NCBI GenBank assembly: GCA_018334565.1
Contig: JAGXLU010000012.1
Span: 1-51,431, forward strand
DNA from: Halanaerobiales bacterium
GTDB lineage: Bacteria > Bacillota > Halanaerobiia > Halanaerobiales > M55B127
Length of the DNA: 51,431 nucleotides
Direction: 5' to 3'
Shown here: piece after piece, positions 22,901 to 31,132 of the stretch
Position numbering within the stretch: position 1 is the stretch's first letter
Layout: every line of letters begins with the position of its first letter
The notes under the pieces: model-generated
Database searches by the model: none
The model's input: the letters and a program-made list of their open reading frames with translations, nothing else
Told to the model about the DNA's origin: nothing
Program-made: the position numbers and the translations under genes

Positions 22901-24329
22901 CGAGACCAGTTTAGAAAATTTGCAAGTAATTGGTTTAAAATTAAGTGATATAAAGGGTAGTTTTTGTTATTATACTGATGGTACTCTTGAGATCAACCAG
23001 GCTCTACAGCAAAAAGAAGGACAGAAAATAGAAGTTAACGGTGCTCTCAATCTTTTAACAAAACAAATCTCAGAACTTAACATGGATTTAGAAGATTATA
23101 AATTAAACCATATGGATGGAGTAAACAGTGATGTTGAAAATTTGAATGGCAGTTTAAATGGAAAGGTAGTTTTAAAAGGCGATATAGAAAAACCAGATGT
23201 TGATGGCCAAATAAATATAGATATATCTGAACTGCTTATAAAAAATATCAAATCTATAGAAAAGTTTAATGGGCAGTTATCTTTCGATGAAGAAACTATT
23301 AATCTCAGAGATTTTTCTGGACAATATGATGAAGGCAGTTTTGAGTTAAATGGTAATATAAATTATACGGATAGAAAAAATTTCTGGGATATAAAATTAA
23401 CTGGGGAATCTTTTTCCTTGAACCGGGGCTCATTTAATGGTAAGTTCAACTCTGAAATAAGAGTAATTAATGAGTTAAAGAAGCCACTTATAGAGGGTGA
23501 TTTAACAATCTATGACTTTATAGTTGATAGTGATTTAAATTGGCCTATTTCAAATGGAAATGGACAAATTAGTTATTTCGAACCCCAGTTGAAATTAAAT
23601 CTAATTCCCAGAAAAGATGTGTATTTCAGAGATGAGAATATAGATATAAAAGTGGAAGGAGGGAGCTTAGAGCTAAATTATCTGGAAAATGAATTAATAT
23701 TTATTGGTGAGTTAAATAGTAATCAGGGCAGTCTTGATTATTATAATAATAAATTTATTGTAGATATTGTTAATGCCGACTTTGATAGATATAGTGATAA
23801 TATACCTTTTATTCATCTGGTGGGTTCTACCATAAATAGCGGTGTTAAAATCTATATATATGTGGATGGTCCTGCTGACAATTTAAATATTGGTTTTGGC
23901 TCACAGCCCGAATTACCACAGGAGAGGATAATAGCCTTACTTACCCGCAAGGGAGGGTTAAGGGGTTTTACATCTGAAGAAGGAGTTGAGCCGGGGTCTA
24001 TTGTCCAATCAGAGTTATTTAGATTTGTAGGAGAAAAATTGCAGCTAGAATTTATACAGAAGTTAGAAAGGAATTTACAAAAAATATTTGAGCTGGACCG
24101 TTTTGAGATAGATACATATTCTCTGGCAGGAGAACGTGAAATTACTATTTACTTAGGAAAAGAGCTTACAGATGATCTATATCTACAATATATAGGAACC
24201 TATTCCCCTGAAATCAGCAGTAGTGAGATTTCTTTTGAATACAATATTAATGAATATTTGAACTTAGAAGGCGGCTGGTATGGGGAAGATGATTATAGAT
24301 TTTTATTGGAGGCAAATATTGAATTTTAA
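19968..24329 (+). CDS. tamB: TamB/AsmA-like inter-membrane protein (DUF490 C-terminus)
   Basis: A very long (1453 residues) protein with an N-terminal signal anchor (about 5-24) and many repetitive beta-strand segments of the form KLEGEIDL or ISGNLKLGGSIEDP, typical of the AsmA/TamB superfamily that spans the periplasm as a hydrophobic groove. The C-terminal ~350 residues fit the TamB domain (PF04357): the final strands include IALLTRKGG and the protein ends in a barrel-like YRFLLEANIEF. TamB-like proteins are known to move phospholipids between membranes or assist barrel proteins. It lies 15 bases upstream of bamA, an adjacency also seen in other diderm Firmicutes. ATG 19968 follows GAGCTGGAGGA. 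Confidence 0.9.
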   Translation: MKYRNILILTLTILILAAGYFFYRDFTLDPQNTIVRYLEEESGYEIVYSKVNLWPLNQIKIEDLIINGDNFKLTAQKVRMGYSVFDYLVNSEKAAKIIKNVYLEKPELIYESKKQRQSEQLSFMEIKDIVFNQTDQLYVDIKDGKINLVFADNLYQVNSLNSAMKIDSGRKHIVVEVKKGFDLKGPLYDQFELEKITTDNFKISAELNNESWDLYFKNRELNISEFDVLITDFIKKEIPDYLIDDIQGSASLDFHLTGWKEEILNYQSNIKIKDTQFNLKLKSDSAQKNVKLPEVSLYLDSKQDKIFLENLDLYLDDVGYNFEAVYDLKDERYSGKLTSNDFKIDSNYLNNFLKKELAYSFSAEGEFKADFDGDFSDINIISEINLDQLKVMEHRFKDVSAELRYLQNSVYLDQLNLKAFSGASLELAGLYQITDGYYHMDIKAEGIQPGIYYNDKIIRDLISDNQYNFKQYLGGELDFNLRTTGSNRTKTYIAEAEFSFYPDQSNILSKNGVNQLNSHLLYTDKKIYIEDGKINFLKEELNLFGEIDLKEDSICVKLEGEGVELDPLNDHFELTLDGKNEIDISAVIEGELNNPLIKGEIASSRLSYQDYEVKELLLDFSYLEKKINVKDLSFNIEGEKITGMGSLDLADNLKLTDSTVDLSLKTTIINYDKLQKFINFDLPLTGGFQVNLQLAGIINDLKAEGHIISENTQIEIDKKIYKLDQLKTDICWFLKENLFELKNGLIIKDNINLIVEGIYQENNIDLDFKANNFNIALLELDNNARGIFVIEGKVDGNISDPEIKMSFLSDDFNYNRLMADKFSGQITYNDDTIRFKDIEAKSDSSIYNITGMISNLSEEQNLNMAIHTDRGHLRDILNIVDYDIPYDLEYAISGNLKLGGSIEDPKAEIRLSVFSNQVDLLDIEGEIGKKIDLKMTGRELPLSLFKLPDSIDYDIQYQGDLNFKAEMHGTRKDYEISLETSLENLQVIGLKLSDIKGSFCYYTDGTLEINQALQQKEGQKIEVNGALNLLTKQISELNMDLEDYKLNHMDGVNSDVENLNGSLNGKVVLKGDIEKPDVDGQINIDISELLIKNIKSIEKFNGQLSFDEETINLRDFSGQYDEGSFELNGNINYTDRKNFWDIKLTGESFSLNRGSFNGKFNSEIRVINELKKPLIEGDLTIYDFIVDSDLNWPISNGNGQISYFEPQLKLNLIPRKDVYFRDENIDIKVEGGSLELNYLENELIFIGELNSNQGSLDYYNNKFIVDIVNADFDRYSDNIPFIHLVGSTINSGVKIYIYVDGPADNLNIGFGSQPELPQERIIALLTRKGGLRGFTSEEGVEPGSIVQSELFRFVGEKLQLEFIQKLERNLQKIFELDRFEIDTYSLAGEREITIYLGKELTDDLYLQYIGTYSPEISSSEISFEYNINEYLNLEGGWYGEDDYRFLLEANIEF

Positions 24330-24344
24330 CTGAGGAGGAAGACG

Positions 24345-26018
24345 ATGAAGAGAAGATATCTCATAATGATGTTAACTGTATTTTTGTTTGTCTGTTTGAT
24401 AACAGTTCCCCTATCTGCACAGTCACAAGACCAGGTAATAAAAGCTATTGAAATAAAAGGCAATGATAACCTGATGAGTAATGAGATAATTTCTGTGATT
24501 GAAACTGAAGTAGGTGATCGCTTCAATAGTGATCAGGTTAGAGATGATATGCAGACAATCTACGATTTGGGCTACTTCCAGGACATTACAGTCAATTTTC
24601 AAAATTTTGAAGGTGGGCTGAAAGTAATCTTCAATGTTGTAGAAAACCCCATAATTGAGGGGATAAATATAGAAGGGATAGAAGTATATGATAGGGCTCA
24701 GGTTATAGAATGGCTGGGTGTAAAATCAGGCAGCTTACTAAATGTAAAAAAATTAAATGAAGGTTTAGAAAATGTAACAAAAAAATATCAGGATGATGGA
24801 TATGTTGTGGTAAACTTTGCAGATGTAAATATTTCAGATAAAGGCATTTTAAATATTGTTTTAGAGGTAGGTCATGTTAACGATATAAAGGTGGAAGGAA
24901 ATGAAAAAACAAAAGATTATGTAATTTTACGAGAAGTTGATATTAAAAAAGGGCAGATTGTAAATATAAATGATATCAGGGCTGCTTCGCGTAAAATTTT
25001 CAATCTAGATTACTTTACAGATATAAATCCCGAGTTACAGAGGGTCAGTGAAGATAATAATGATGTTAATATAGTAATTAAATTACAGGAAAAAAAGACC
25101 GGCAATTTTAATTTTGGTGGTGGTTATAGTTCGCGGGAAGGTTGGTTTGGGTTTGTGAAAGTTAATGAATCAAACTTGGGCGGCAATGGCCAGACCTTAA
25201 GTTTTAATTATCAGTTCGGTAAGAATAGTTACTATAATCTTAGTTTCTCTGAGCCTTATTTAATGAATTTTAATACCTCTTTTGCGATAAATTTATATAA
25301 TAGAAATGAAGAGGGTGAAGATTTCGATACAAACCAAAAATATAAAACAGATACTACAGGTGGCACAGTATCTATAGGGCATGATCTGTTTTTTGATTGG
25401 CACGGGACTGCCCAATATAAATTAGAAAATATAAGTACGAACTATTTAGATGAGGAAATTGCAGACACCACAAACGAATTGAGAAGTGTAACCCTAAAAA
25501 TAGCAAAAAACACAACCAATTATCTTGTTAATCCTACCAAAGGTAAAAATGATAGTTTTTCCATTGAACATGCTGGTTATTTTCTGGGTGGAGATGATTA
25601 CTTTACCAAATACAACTTTGAATTTCGAAGATATTATCCCGGATTTAAAGGAGATCAATCATGGGCTTTAAGGCTTAAAGGTGGAACTTCTACGGGTGAA
25701 CTCCCCCCTTATGAGAAATACAAATTAGGTGGTGCAGATACTTTAAGGGGTTATGAATTAAATTCCTTTAGTGGTGATAAAACCCTTTTGACACAGGTAG
25801 AATATAGAATACCATTTTTAGATAACCTAACCGGTGTAATCTTTGTTGATGGTGGGCAGACCTGGGATAAAGCGGAAGAAGTAAAACTTGAAGATTTACA
25901 ATATGGTAAAGGCTTGGGTGTGAGATTAAATACGCCTATTGGCCAGATCAGATTAGATTACGGTTGGGATGACCAAGAACAAGGAATGACTCACTTCAGT
26001 TTGGGTAATACATTTTAA
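24345..26018 (+). CDS. bamA: Outer-membrane assembly factor BamA (Omp85 family)
   Basis: BamA inserts beta-barrel proteins in the outer membrane. A signal peptide (1-25) precedes three POTRA domains (about 31-103, 104-180 and 181-255) and a C-terminal Omp85 barrel (about 258-557) ending in HFSLGNTF with the terminal phenylalanine. The conserved loop-6 motif is LRGYELNSF. E. coli BamA has five POTRA domains and 810 residues; this 557-residue, three-POTRA form matches compact Omp85 proteins. It is coupled with tamB upstream and three chaperone-like genes downstream. GAGGAGGA lies before ATG 24345. No BamB-E lipoproteins are visible in the window. Confidence 0.94.
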   Translation: MKRRYLIMMLTVFLFVCLITVPLSAQSQDQVIKAIEIKGNDNLMSNEIISVIETEVGDRFNSDQVRDDMQTIYDLGYFQDITVNFQNFEGGLKVIFNVVENPIIEGINIEGIEVYDRAQVIEWLGVKSGSLLNVKKLNEGLENVTKKYQDDGYVVVNFADVNISDKGILNIVLEVGHVNDIKVEGNEKTKDYVILREVDIKKGQIVNINDIRAASRKIFNLDYFTDINPELQRVSEDNNDVNIVIKLQEKKTGNFNFGGGYSSREGWFGFVKVNESNLGGNGQTLSFNYQFGKNSYYNLSFSEPYLMNFNTSFAINLYNRNEEGEDFDTNQKYKTDTTGGTVSIGHDLFFDWHGTAQYKLENISTNYLDEEIADTTNELRSVTLKIAKNTTNYLVNPTKGKNDSFSIEHAGYFLGGDDYFTKYNFEFRRYYPGFKGDQSWALRLKGGTSTGELPPYEKYKLGGADTLRGYELNSFSGDKTLLTQVEYRIPFLDNLTGVIFVDGGQTWDKAEEVKLEDLQYGKGLGVRLNTPIGQIRLDYGWDDQEQGMTHFSLGNTF

Positions 26019-26043
26019 TAGACTGTGAAAGGAGTAATATGTT

Positions 26044-26499
26044 TTGGATAAAGATAATATTATATTTATAACTATAGTAGTTATTGTGGTAGTAACAAGC
26101 GGCTTATTACTCCTGATTGATTACTTTAATTTAGAAGATAAAAACGAGCTAGCTGGTCAAATTGGTTATGTGGATATTCAGACGGTTTTTGTTAACCATC
26201 CTTCAAAGGAAAAGGCAGAAAATGAAATCAATGATCTTGCCAGAGATCTTCAATTAGAATTGGAGAACAAACTGGAAGATGTGCCCAAAAAAGATCATCA
26301 GAAATTGATTAATGAATATCAGGATTTATTATCTCAAAAGGAGAATAAGTTGATCGATAATATTATATCTGATATAGAAATAACAATTAAGACAGTAGCA
26401 GAAGACAATGAGATGAAATTAATACTAAAAGGTGAAGACATATTAGAGGGCGGGATAAATATGACTCCCTTAATTTTGGAAAGTATTATTGAACAATAA
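26044..26499 (+). CDS. Membrane-anchored Skp/OmpH-like periplasmic chaperone (1)
   Basis: A 151-residue protein with an N-terminal uncleaved helix (about 5-26) and an OmpH/Skp pattern: IGYVDIQTVFVNHP, then a Lys/Glu-rich coiled coil (50-120) and a short C-terminal strand MKLILKGEDILEGG. Skp holds unfolded outer-membrane proteins on their way to BamA. Unlike E. coli Skp, which is soluble, this one seems tethered to the inner membrane. The start is TTG 26044, with GAAAGGAG upstream; the ATG at 26039 is in another frame. It lies 25 bases after bamA. Confidence 0.8.
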   Translation: MDKDNIIFITIVVIVVVTSGLLLLIDYFNLEDKNELAGQIGYVDIQTVFVNHPSKEKAENEINDLARDLQLELENKLEDVPKKDHQKLINEYQDLLSQKENKLIDNIISDIEITIKTVAEDNEMKLILKGEDILEGGINMTPLILESIIEQ

Positions 26500-26519
26500 G
26501 AGGGAAGGAAGAGCGGGCT

Positions 26520-27479
26520 ATGTTCAGAGATCTTTTTAGTGTTTTGTTGATTGTTCTAATTATTATAACAGGTTTTTTTACCTATATCATATTCTTTGAA
26601 ATTGAAGAAGCTAAATCGCCTTCCTTCAATATAGATCGAGAGGCATATAAAATTAAGCCGGATTTTGAGCCGACCGTATTTGTAGATAAATTCAAAGTTC
26701 CTTTTTTTGCTTCTTTAGACGATCAAGAACAGTGGGCTGACCGCCAGGAGAAATTAAGTGATGATTACGAAATATCTTTTAGTGAGATACAGTTTAATAA
26801 ATATATATTATATTTTGATCAATACAGCAGTGATATCACAAAATTAAGAGAAGAGTTGGACAGGCAGTTTGCAGAATATGAAATAGAGGCTGATAATATA
26901 TTGGATAAAAAGATAGCTTATTATACTTCAATGATTGATCATGAAGTAGAGAGATCTCTTGAAAATTTAATCATAGATTACAGAGAAGAGTTCGAAGAGT
27001 TTGAAAGCGAGCTTAAAAAACAAAGGAGCAATGAGCTTTTAAATTATAGATTAAAGTTAGAAACACTGGACCTTACAGACGAGCAAAAAAAAGATTACAA
27101 AGATAAGATGGCAGAAATAGAGCTTGAAAAGAGAATTAGAATAAATAATAAGTTAAATGAAATATATTATGAGTTAAAAACAGCAAGTCAGCTACTCAAT
27201 GAAAATAAAGCGGAAAAGGTGAGTTATTTACTCGAAAAATTTGCAGAGAAAAAAAACAAGCTTGTAGCAAATAGGAAAAGAGAAATAGAAGCTTCTTATC
27301 TTACTTACCAACAGCAGAGATATATTGCGGCTACTCATAATATTTATCAGGCTGAAGAACTCATTAATGAAGAGAAACAGGAAATATTAGCTGTGCTAAA
27401 AATTGTTGATGAGGTTGTCAAAGATGATCTGGAGGTCTTAAAAAGCGCATATTCAACTGTGAACAAGGAGAGGAATTAA
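26520..27479 (+). CDS. Membrane-anchored coiled-coil protein between two Skp-like genes
   Basis: A 319-residue protein with one N-terminal transmembrane helix (about 7-28) and then a long, highly charged helical region (about 95-319) with heptad-like patterns of Lys, Glu and Leu. No enzymatic motif or known domain was recognised. Both neighbours are Skp/OmpH-like, and the length and charge pattern suggest an enlarged relative of Skp or a partner that keeps outer-membrane proteins unfolded in the periplasm; this is inference from context. ATG 26520 follows AGGGAAGGAAGAG. Confidence 0.65.
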   Translation: MFRDLFSVLLIVLIIITGFFTYIIFFEIEEAKSPSFNIDREAYKIKPDFEPTVFVDKFKVPFFASLDDQEQWADRQEKLSDDYEISFSEIQFNKYILYFDQYSSDITKLREELDRQFAEYEIEADNILDKKIAYYTSMIDHEVERSLENLIIDYREEFEEFESELKKQRSNELLNYRLKLETLDLTDEQKKDYKDKMAEIELEKRIRINNKLNEIYYELKTASQLLNENKAEKVSYLLEKFAEKKNKLVANRKREIEASYLTYQQQRYIAATHNIYQAEELINEEKQEILAVLKIVDEVVKDDLEVLKSAYSTVNKERN

Positions 27480-27893
27480 ATGTATAAAAAGCTTTCAATT
27501 ATACTAATATTAATCATTATTGGTTTAACAGCATACTATAATTTTTATAGTACAGAAAAGCAAATTGCTATTATTGATATGGAGAGACTGATAAAAGATA
27601 GTGAAAGGGCAAATCAACTGAAGCTGTTATTACAAAAAAAAGGTGAAGAACTAAAAGAAGAGTATGAAAATAATGAAAATCAGCCTGAAGATCAAATAAA
27701 TATTAAATATACACAACAAAAACAGGAAATCGAAGATCAGTTAAATATAGAAATTGAACAGATATTAAAAGAAATAAACCAAAATCATAAGTATTCTGTA
27801 GTTCTATATAAAAATAAAGTATATTACGGTGGGAAAGATATTACAAATGAAGTTGCTCAACTATTAGATGAGAAATATTATGAGGTTGATTAA
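27480..27893 (+). CDS. Membrane-anchored Skp/OmpH-like periplasmic chaperone (2)
   Basis: A 137-residue protein with an N-terminal helix (about 5-20), the OmpH-like strand [16 protein letters not shown], a Gln/Glu-rich coiled coil and the C-terminal strands [20 protein letters not shown], which end in the usual Skp/OmpH fashion. It begins on the base after the previous stop codon, and lpxD follows 2 bases after its own stop. It is the third of three anchored, helical proteins between bamA and lpxD; in Proteobacteria a single skp occupies this place (bamA-skp-lpxD-fabZ-lpxA-lpxB). Confidence 0.78.
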   Translation: MYKKLSIILILIIIGLTAYYNFYSTEKQIAIIDMERLIKDSERANQLKLLLQKKGEELKEEYENNENQPEDQINIKYTQQKQEIEDQLNIEIEQILKEINQNHKYSVVLYKNKVYYGGKDITNEVAQLLDEKYYEVD

Positions 27894-27895
27894 AA

Positions 27896-28948
27896 ATGAA
27901 ACCGAGTGACTATAAAGATAAAAATGAGGTTAAAACAACATATAAGATAAAAGAACTGCTTACAAAAATAGATGGCCAATATGAAGGACAGCTTTCTTTA
28001 GAACAAACCATAAGGGGTGTTAGTAGTATAGCAAATAACAGTCCAGACAGAATTACCTTTGCTGAAAATCAAAAATATATTAAAGAGGCTGAAAAGGAGG
28101 CAAAAGGAGTAGTATTAGTTGATGAAAATTGTCGGGAAAATGATATTAATAATTCGATAAAAGTTAAAAATATTAGGTTGAGTTATGCTCAAATTGCTAA
28201 GTTATTCAATCCTGTTCCTTATTATAATCCTGGAGTGGATCAGACGGCAGTACTCAAAAAAAATGTCTCTATAGCTAAAAATGTTTCTATTAACAGCGGT
28301 ACATATATAGGTGAAAACACAATAATTGAAAAAGATGTTGTGATAGCCCCTGGTGTAAAAATTGGCAGGGACGTTAGGATCGGTTCAAATACTGTAATAC
28401 ACCCTAATGTTGTGATCGAAAGGGATAGTATAATTGGTAAAGATGTAATTATCGAGGCATCTACAGTTATTGGTTCTGAGGGCTATGGATATGTTTTTTC
28501 AGAGGGCAAACATCATCATATTCCTCAACTTGGTAATGTAATTATCGAAGATGATGTAGAAATAGGGGCTGTGGTAACCATAGACCGTGCGACTCAATCC
28601 TCTACAGTTGTTAAAAAAGGGACAAAAATTGACAACCAAGTTCAAATTGGTCATAATGTACAAATAGGTTCTAACTGTCTGTTAGTTGCACATGTAGCAA
28701 TTGGTGGTAGTTCTATTTTGGGGGATAACGTCATCCTGGCAGGTCGGGTTGCAGTCTTTGACCATGTTAAAATTGGTGATAATGTTAAAGTTGGAGCCGC
28801 AAGTATTGTGACTTCCGATATCCCGGTGGATTCTTTTTATTTAGGTAACCCCGCTCAAGAAAGGATTAATGAATTAAAAGCAAGGGCACTTAAAAATAAG
28901 TTAGTTAATTACAGAAAGGAAATATTTAATTTAAAGAAAGAAAAATAA
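27896..28948 (+). CDS. lpxD: UDP-3-O-acylglucosamine N-acyltransferase
   Basis: LpxD adds the second primary acyl chain (amide at position 2) in lipid A synthesis. An N-terminal uridine-binding domain (about 1-110) is followed by a left-handed beta helix of hexapeptide repeats (for example [16 protein letters not shown]) and a helical C-terminus. The catalytic histidine motif is present in [13 protein letters not shown]. The protein has 350 residues. It sits between the Skp-like genes and lpxC. A start at ATG 27896 is supported by position only; the upstream AAATATTATGAGG is a moderate ribosome-binding site. Confidence 0.93.
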   Translation: MKPSDYKDKNEVKTTYKIKELLTKIDGQYEGQLSLEQTIRGVSSIANNSPDRITFAENQKYIKEAEKEAKGVVLVDENCRENDINNSIKVKNIRLSYAQIAKLFNPVPYYNPGVDQTAVLKKNVSIAKNVSINSGTYIGENTIIEKDVVIAPGVKIGRDVRIGSNTVIHPNVVIERDSIIGKDVIIEASTVIGSEGYGYVFSEGKHHHIPQLGNVIIEDDVEIGAVVTIDRATQSSTVVKKGTKIDNQVQIGHNVQIGSNCLLVAHVAIGGSSILGDNVILAGRVAVFDHVKIGDNVKVGAASIVTSDIPVDSFYLGNPAQERINELKARALKNKLVNYRKEIFNLKKEK

Positions 28949-29006
28949 AAACTTAATTTTTTTTGTAGTGATTTTGATTTGCTTATTAATTAAGGGGATG
29001 AATGCT

Positions 29007-29867
29007 TTGTCCGAGCAGTTACGCGAACAGAAAACAATAAACAGAGAAGTTAATATTTGTGGAATTGGTCTTCATTGTGGACGGCCAGTTAAACTTGTTT
29101 TAAAACCTGCTCCGGCAGATTCAGGAATAGTTTTTAAGAGAACTGACCTTAAAGGGCACCCAGAAATCAAAGCTGTGGTTGATAATGTAACTTCAACAAG
29201 GAGATCCACAACTATTGGTCATAGGGATATTCCAATTAAAGTACAGACTATTGAACATTTGATGGCTGCTTTAAGGGTCTTTAATATTGATAATGTAATG
29301 ATAGAGATTGATAATGAGGAGCTGCCCGCTCTGGATGGTAGTGCCCAATTATATGGTGAACTTTTAAAAAAGGCAGGTGTAAAAGGTCAGAAGAAAACAA
29401 AAAGAATTTTTAAGATCAAGCAGAGTATTCATTTAAAAGAAAAAGATACTTATCTTGGTTTGTTTCCTTCTGATGTTTTCAAAATAAACTATCTTTTAAA
29501 GTATGACCACCCCATAATTGGAACAGAATATTTGGAATATATTTTTGATAAAGAGAGTTTTACCAAAGAAATTATGCCAGCGCGCACCTTTGGTTTTAAA
29601 AGTGAGGTTGAGAATTTAAAAAAAAGAGGTTTGGCCTTAGGGGGCAGCCTGCAAAATGCTGTTTTACTAGATAAAGATGGTGTTGTTAATGATTTAAGAT
29701 TTGATGATGAATTTGTCAGACATAAAGTTTTAGATATGGTGGGAGACTTATATTTAAATGGTCCCATTATTTGTGAAATTATAGGGATCAAAACTGGACA
29801 CCGTAATAATTATGAGCTAAACCGGCACATTCAGGCTTTAAAAATAAAAAATGGATGGGGTGAATAA
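29007..29867 (+). CDS. lpxC: UDP-3-O-acyl-N-acetylglucosamine deacetylase
   Basis: LpxC is the zinc enzyme that commits the cell to lipid A by removing the 2-acetyl group. Zinc ligands and catalytic residues are all visible: Glu83-His84 (TIEHLMAAL), His239 and Asp243 (VRHKVLDMVGD) and the general-acid His265 (TGHRNNYE). The protein has 286 residues. TTG 29007 lies 8 bases after AAGGGGA and fits the family N-terminus; ATG 28998 directly abuts that site and would be poorly placed. In the usual cluster LpxC is followed by FabZ, as here. Confidence 0.95.
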   Translation: MSEQLREQKTINREVNICGIGLHCGRPVKLVLKPAPADSGIVFKRTDLKGHPEIKAVVDNVTSTRRSTTIGHRDIPIKVQTIEHLMAALRVFNIDNVMIEIDNEELPALDGSAQLYGELLKKAGVKGQKKTKRIFKIKQSIHLKEKDTYLGLFPSDVFKINYLLKYDHPIIGTEYLEYIFDKESFTKEIMPARTFGFKSEVENLKKRGLALGGSLQNAVLLDKDGVVNDLRFDDEFVRHKVLDMVGDLYLNGPIICEIIGIKTGHRNNYELNRHIQALKIKNGWGE

Positions 29868-29868
29868 C

Positions 29869-30294
29869 TTGCATAATATTGAAGATATATTGGATGTCTT
29901 ACCACACAGATATCCTATGTTATTGGTAGATAAGGTTCTTGATTTGCAGCCGAAGGAAAAAATTATTGCAATAAAAAATGTCAGCTATAATGAAAATTAT
30001 TTTCAAGGCCATTATCCAGATAAGCCCATAATGCCCGGAGTTCTTATTATAGAGGCTCTAGCTCAAGCAGGTGGTTTTTTAATGCTTCATAGTGTTGAAC
30101 AAGAAAATGATTCTCTACCTTATTTTGCCGGTATTGATAAAGCTAAATTCAGAAAACCGGTGCAGCCGGGCGATCAGCTTAAGCTGATTTGTAATGTTAT
30201 TAATTTTAAGGGGAGAGCCACTAAGGTTCAGGCTGAGGCATTTGTTGGTGATGATTTGGTAGCAGAAGGTAGACTGCTTTTTGCAATGAAATAA
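29869..30294 (+). CDS. fabZ: 3-hydroxyacyl-ACP dehydratase
   Basis: FabZ dehydrates 3-hydroxyacyl-ACP, competing with LpxA and LpxD for the same substrate. The motifs LPHRYPMLLVDKV and GHYPDKPIMPGVLIIEALAQ are complete, with catalytic His48 and Glu62 (numbering from TTG 29869). That start lies 5 bases after GGGGTGA; GTG 29860 or ATG 29851 would extend it by 3 or 6 residues and overlap lpxC. The gene follows lpxC immediately. Its position between lpxC and an lpxA-like gene is the common arrangement. Confidence 0.94.
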   Translation: MHNIEDILDVLPHRYPMLLVDKVLDLQPKEKIIAIKNVSYNENYFQGHYPDKPIMPGVLIIEALAQAGGFLMLHSVEQENDSLPYFAGIDKAKFRKPVQPGDQLKLICNVINFKGRATKVQAEAFVGDDLVAEGRLLFAMK

Positions 30295-30316
30295 TTTTGA
30301 AAGGAGTCTTGTTATC

Positions 30317-31117
30317 TTGAACTCAAATATGAACAATAAAGTGATTAATATATCTGATAATTATAAAAATTCATATATTCACCCAAAGGCAGAGATTGGT
30401 AAAAATGTTGAAATAGGACCTTATTCAATTATTGGGCCATATGTCAAAATAGGGGATAATACTAAAATTGGAACCCATGTTACAATTACCGGGGATACTT
30501 TTTTGGGAAAAGCAAATAAAATATATCATGGTGTGTCTATTGGTTCATGTCCACAAGGGGCTAAAAAAGAAGGCCAGATATTTATCGGTGATAATAATAT
30601 ATTCAGAGAATATGTAAATATAAAAAGTGATTCAGACCGCGGCAATGCTGAGACTAAAATAGGCAACAACAATATGATTATGGCTTACTGTCACATTTCT
30701 GCAAATTGCAATATTTCCAGTGATGTTATTATGTCTAATGCTACATCTGTAGGGGAAGATGTCATAATAGAAGATCAAGCAGTGGTGGCAGGTATGACTA
30801 ATGTAAAAGAATATGTTAGAATTGGTAGAATATCTATGGTAGGGGCACATTCTAATGTGTTAAAAGATGTACCACCTTATATAATTGTGGATGGACATCC
30901 TGCTCAGGTTTCTGGCATAAATGTAATTGGCTTAAGAAGAAACAGCATAAAACCTGCAGTAAGAAGAGAAATTAAAAAGGCATACAAGATACTATATAGA
31001 TCTGATTTAAACATTGACGAAGCAATTATGGAGATGGATAATACCTTGAATGCAGATCAAAATATAGAATACTTTTTAAGATTTTTAAGAAATGTAAAAA
31101 GGGGTATTTGTCGTTAG
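30317..31117 (+). CDS. LpxA-like acyltransferase paralog lacking catalytic histidines
   Basis: The overall fold is LpxA: hexapeptide repeats from residue 20 to about 195, the VPPYIIVDGHPAQ motif, and a helical C-terminus ending RGICR, in 266 residues. The gene is where lpxA belongs, between fabZ and lpxI. The active site is altered. Aligned by coil position with E. coli LpxA, the general base His125 is Ala129, His99 is Lys103, His144 is Asp148 and His160 is Lys164; only His122 is kept (His126). Loss of His125 abolishes E. coli LpxA activity. The frame is intact, so this is probably a conserved pseudoenzyme, a partner subunit, or an acyltransferase with different chemistry. A competent LpxA is encoded at 45305. 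The start is TTG 30317 with AAAGGAG. Confidence 0.82.
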   Translation: MNSNMNNKVINISDNYKNSYIHPKAEIGKNVEIGPYSIIGPYVKIGDNTKIGTHVTITGDTFLGKANKIYHGVSIGSCPQGAKKEGQIFIGDNNIFREYVNIKSDSDRGNAETKIGNNNMIMAYCHISANCNISSDVIMSNATSVGEDVIIEDQAVVAGMTNVKEYVRIGRISMVGAHSNVLKDVPPYIIVDGHPAQVSGINVIGLRRNSIKPAVRREIKKAYKILYRSDLNIDEAIMEMDNTLNADQNIEYFLRFLRNVKRGICR

Positions 31118-31132
31118 AAAGGTGTAACTGCT

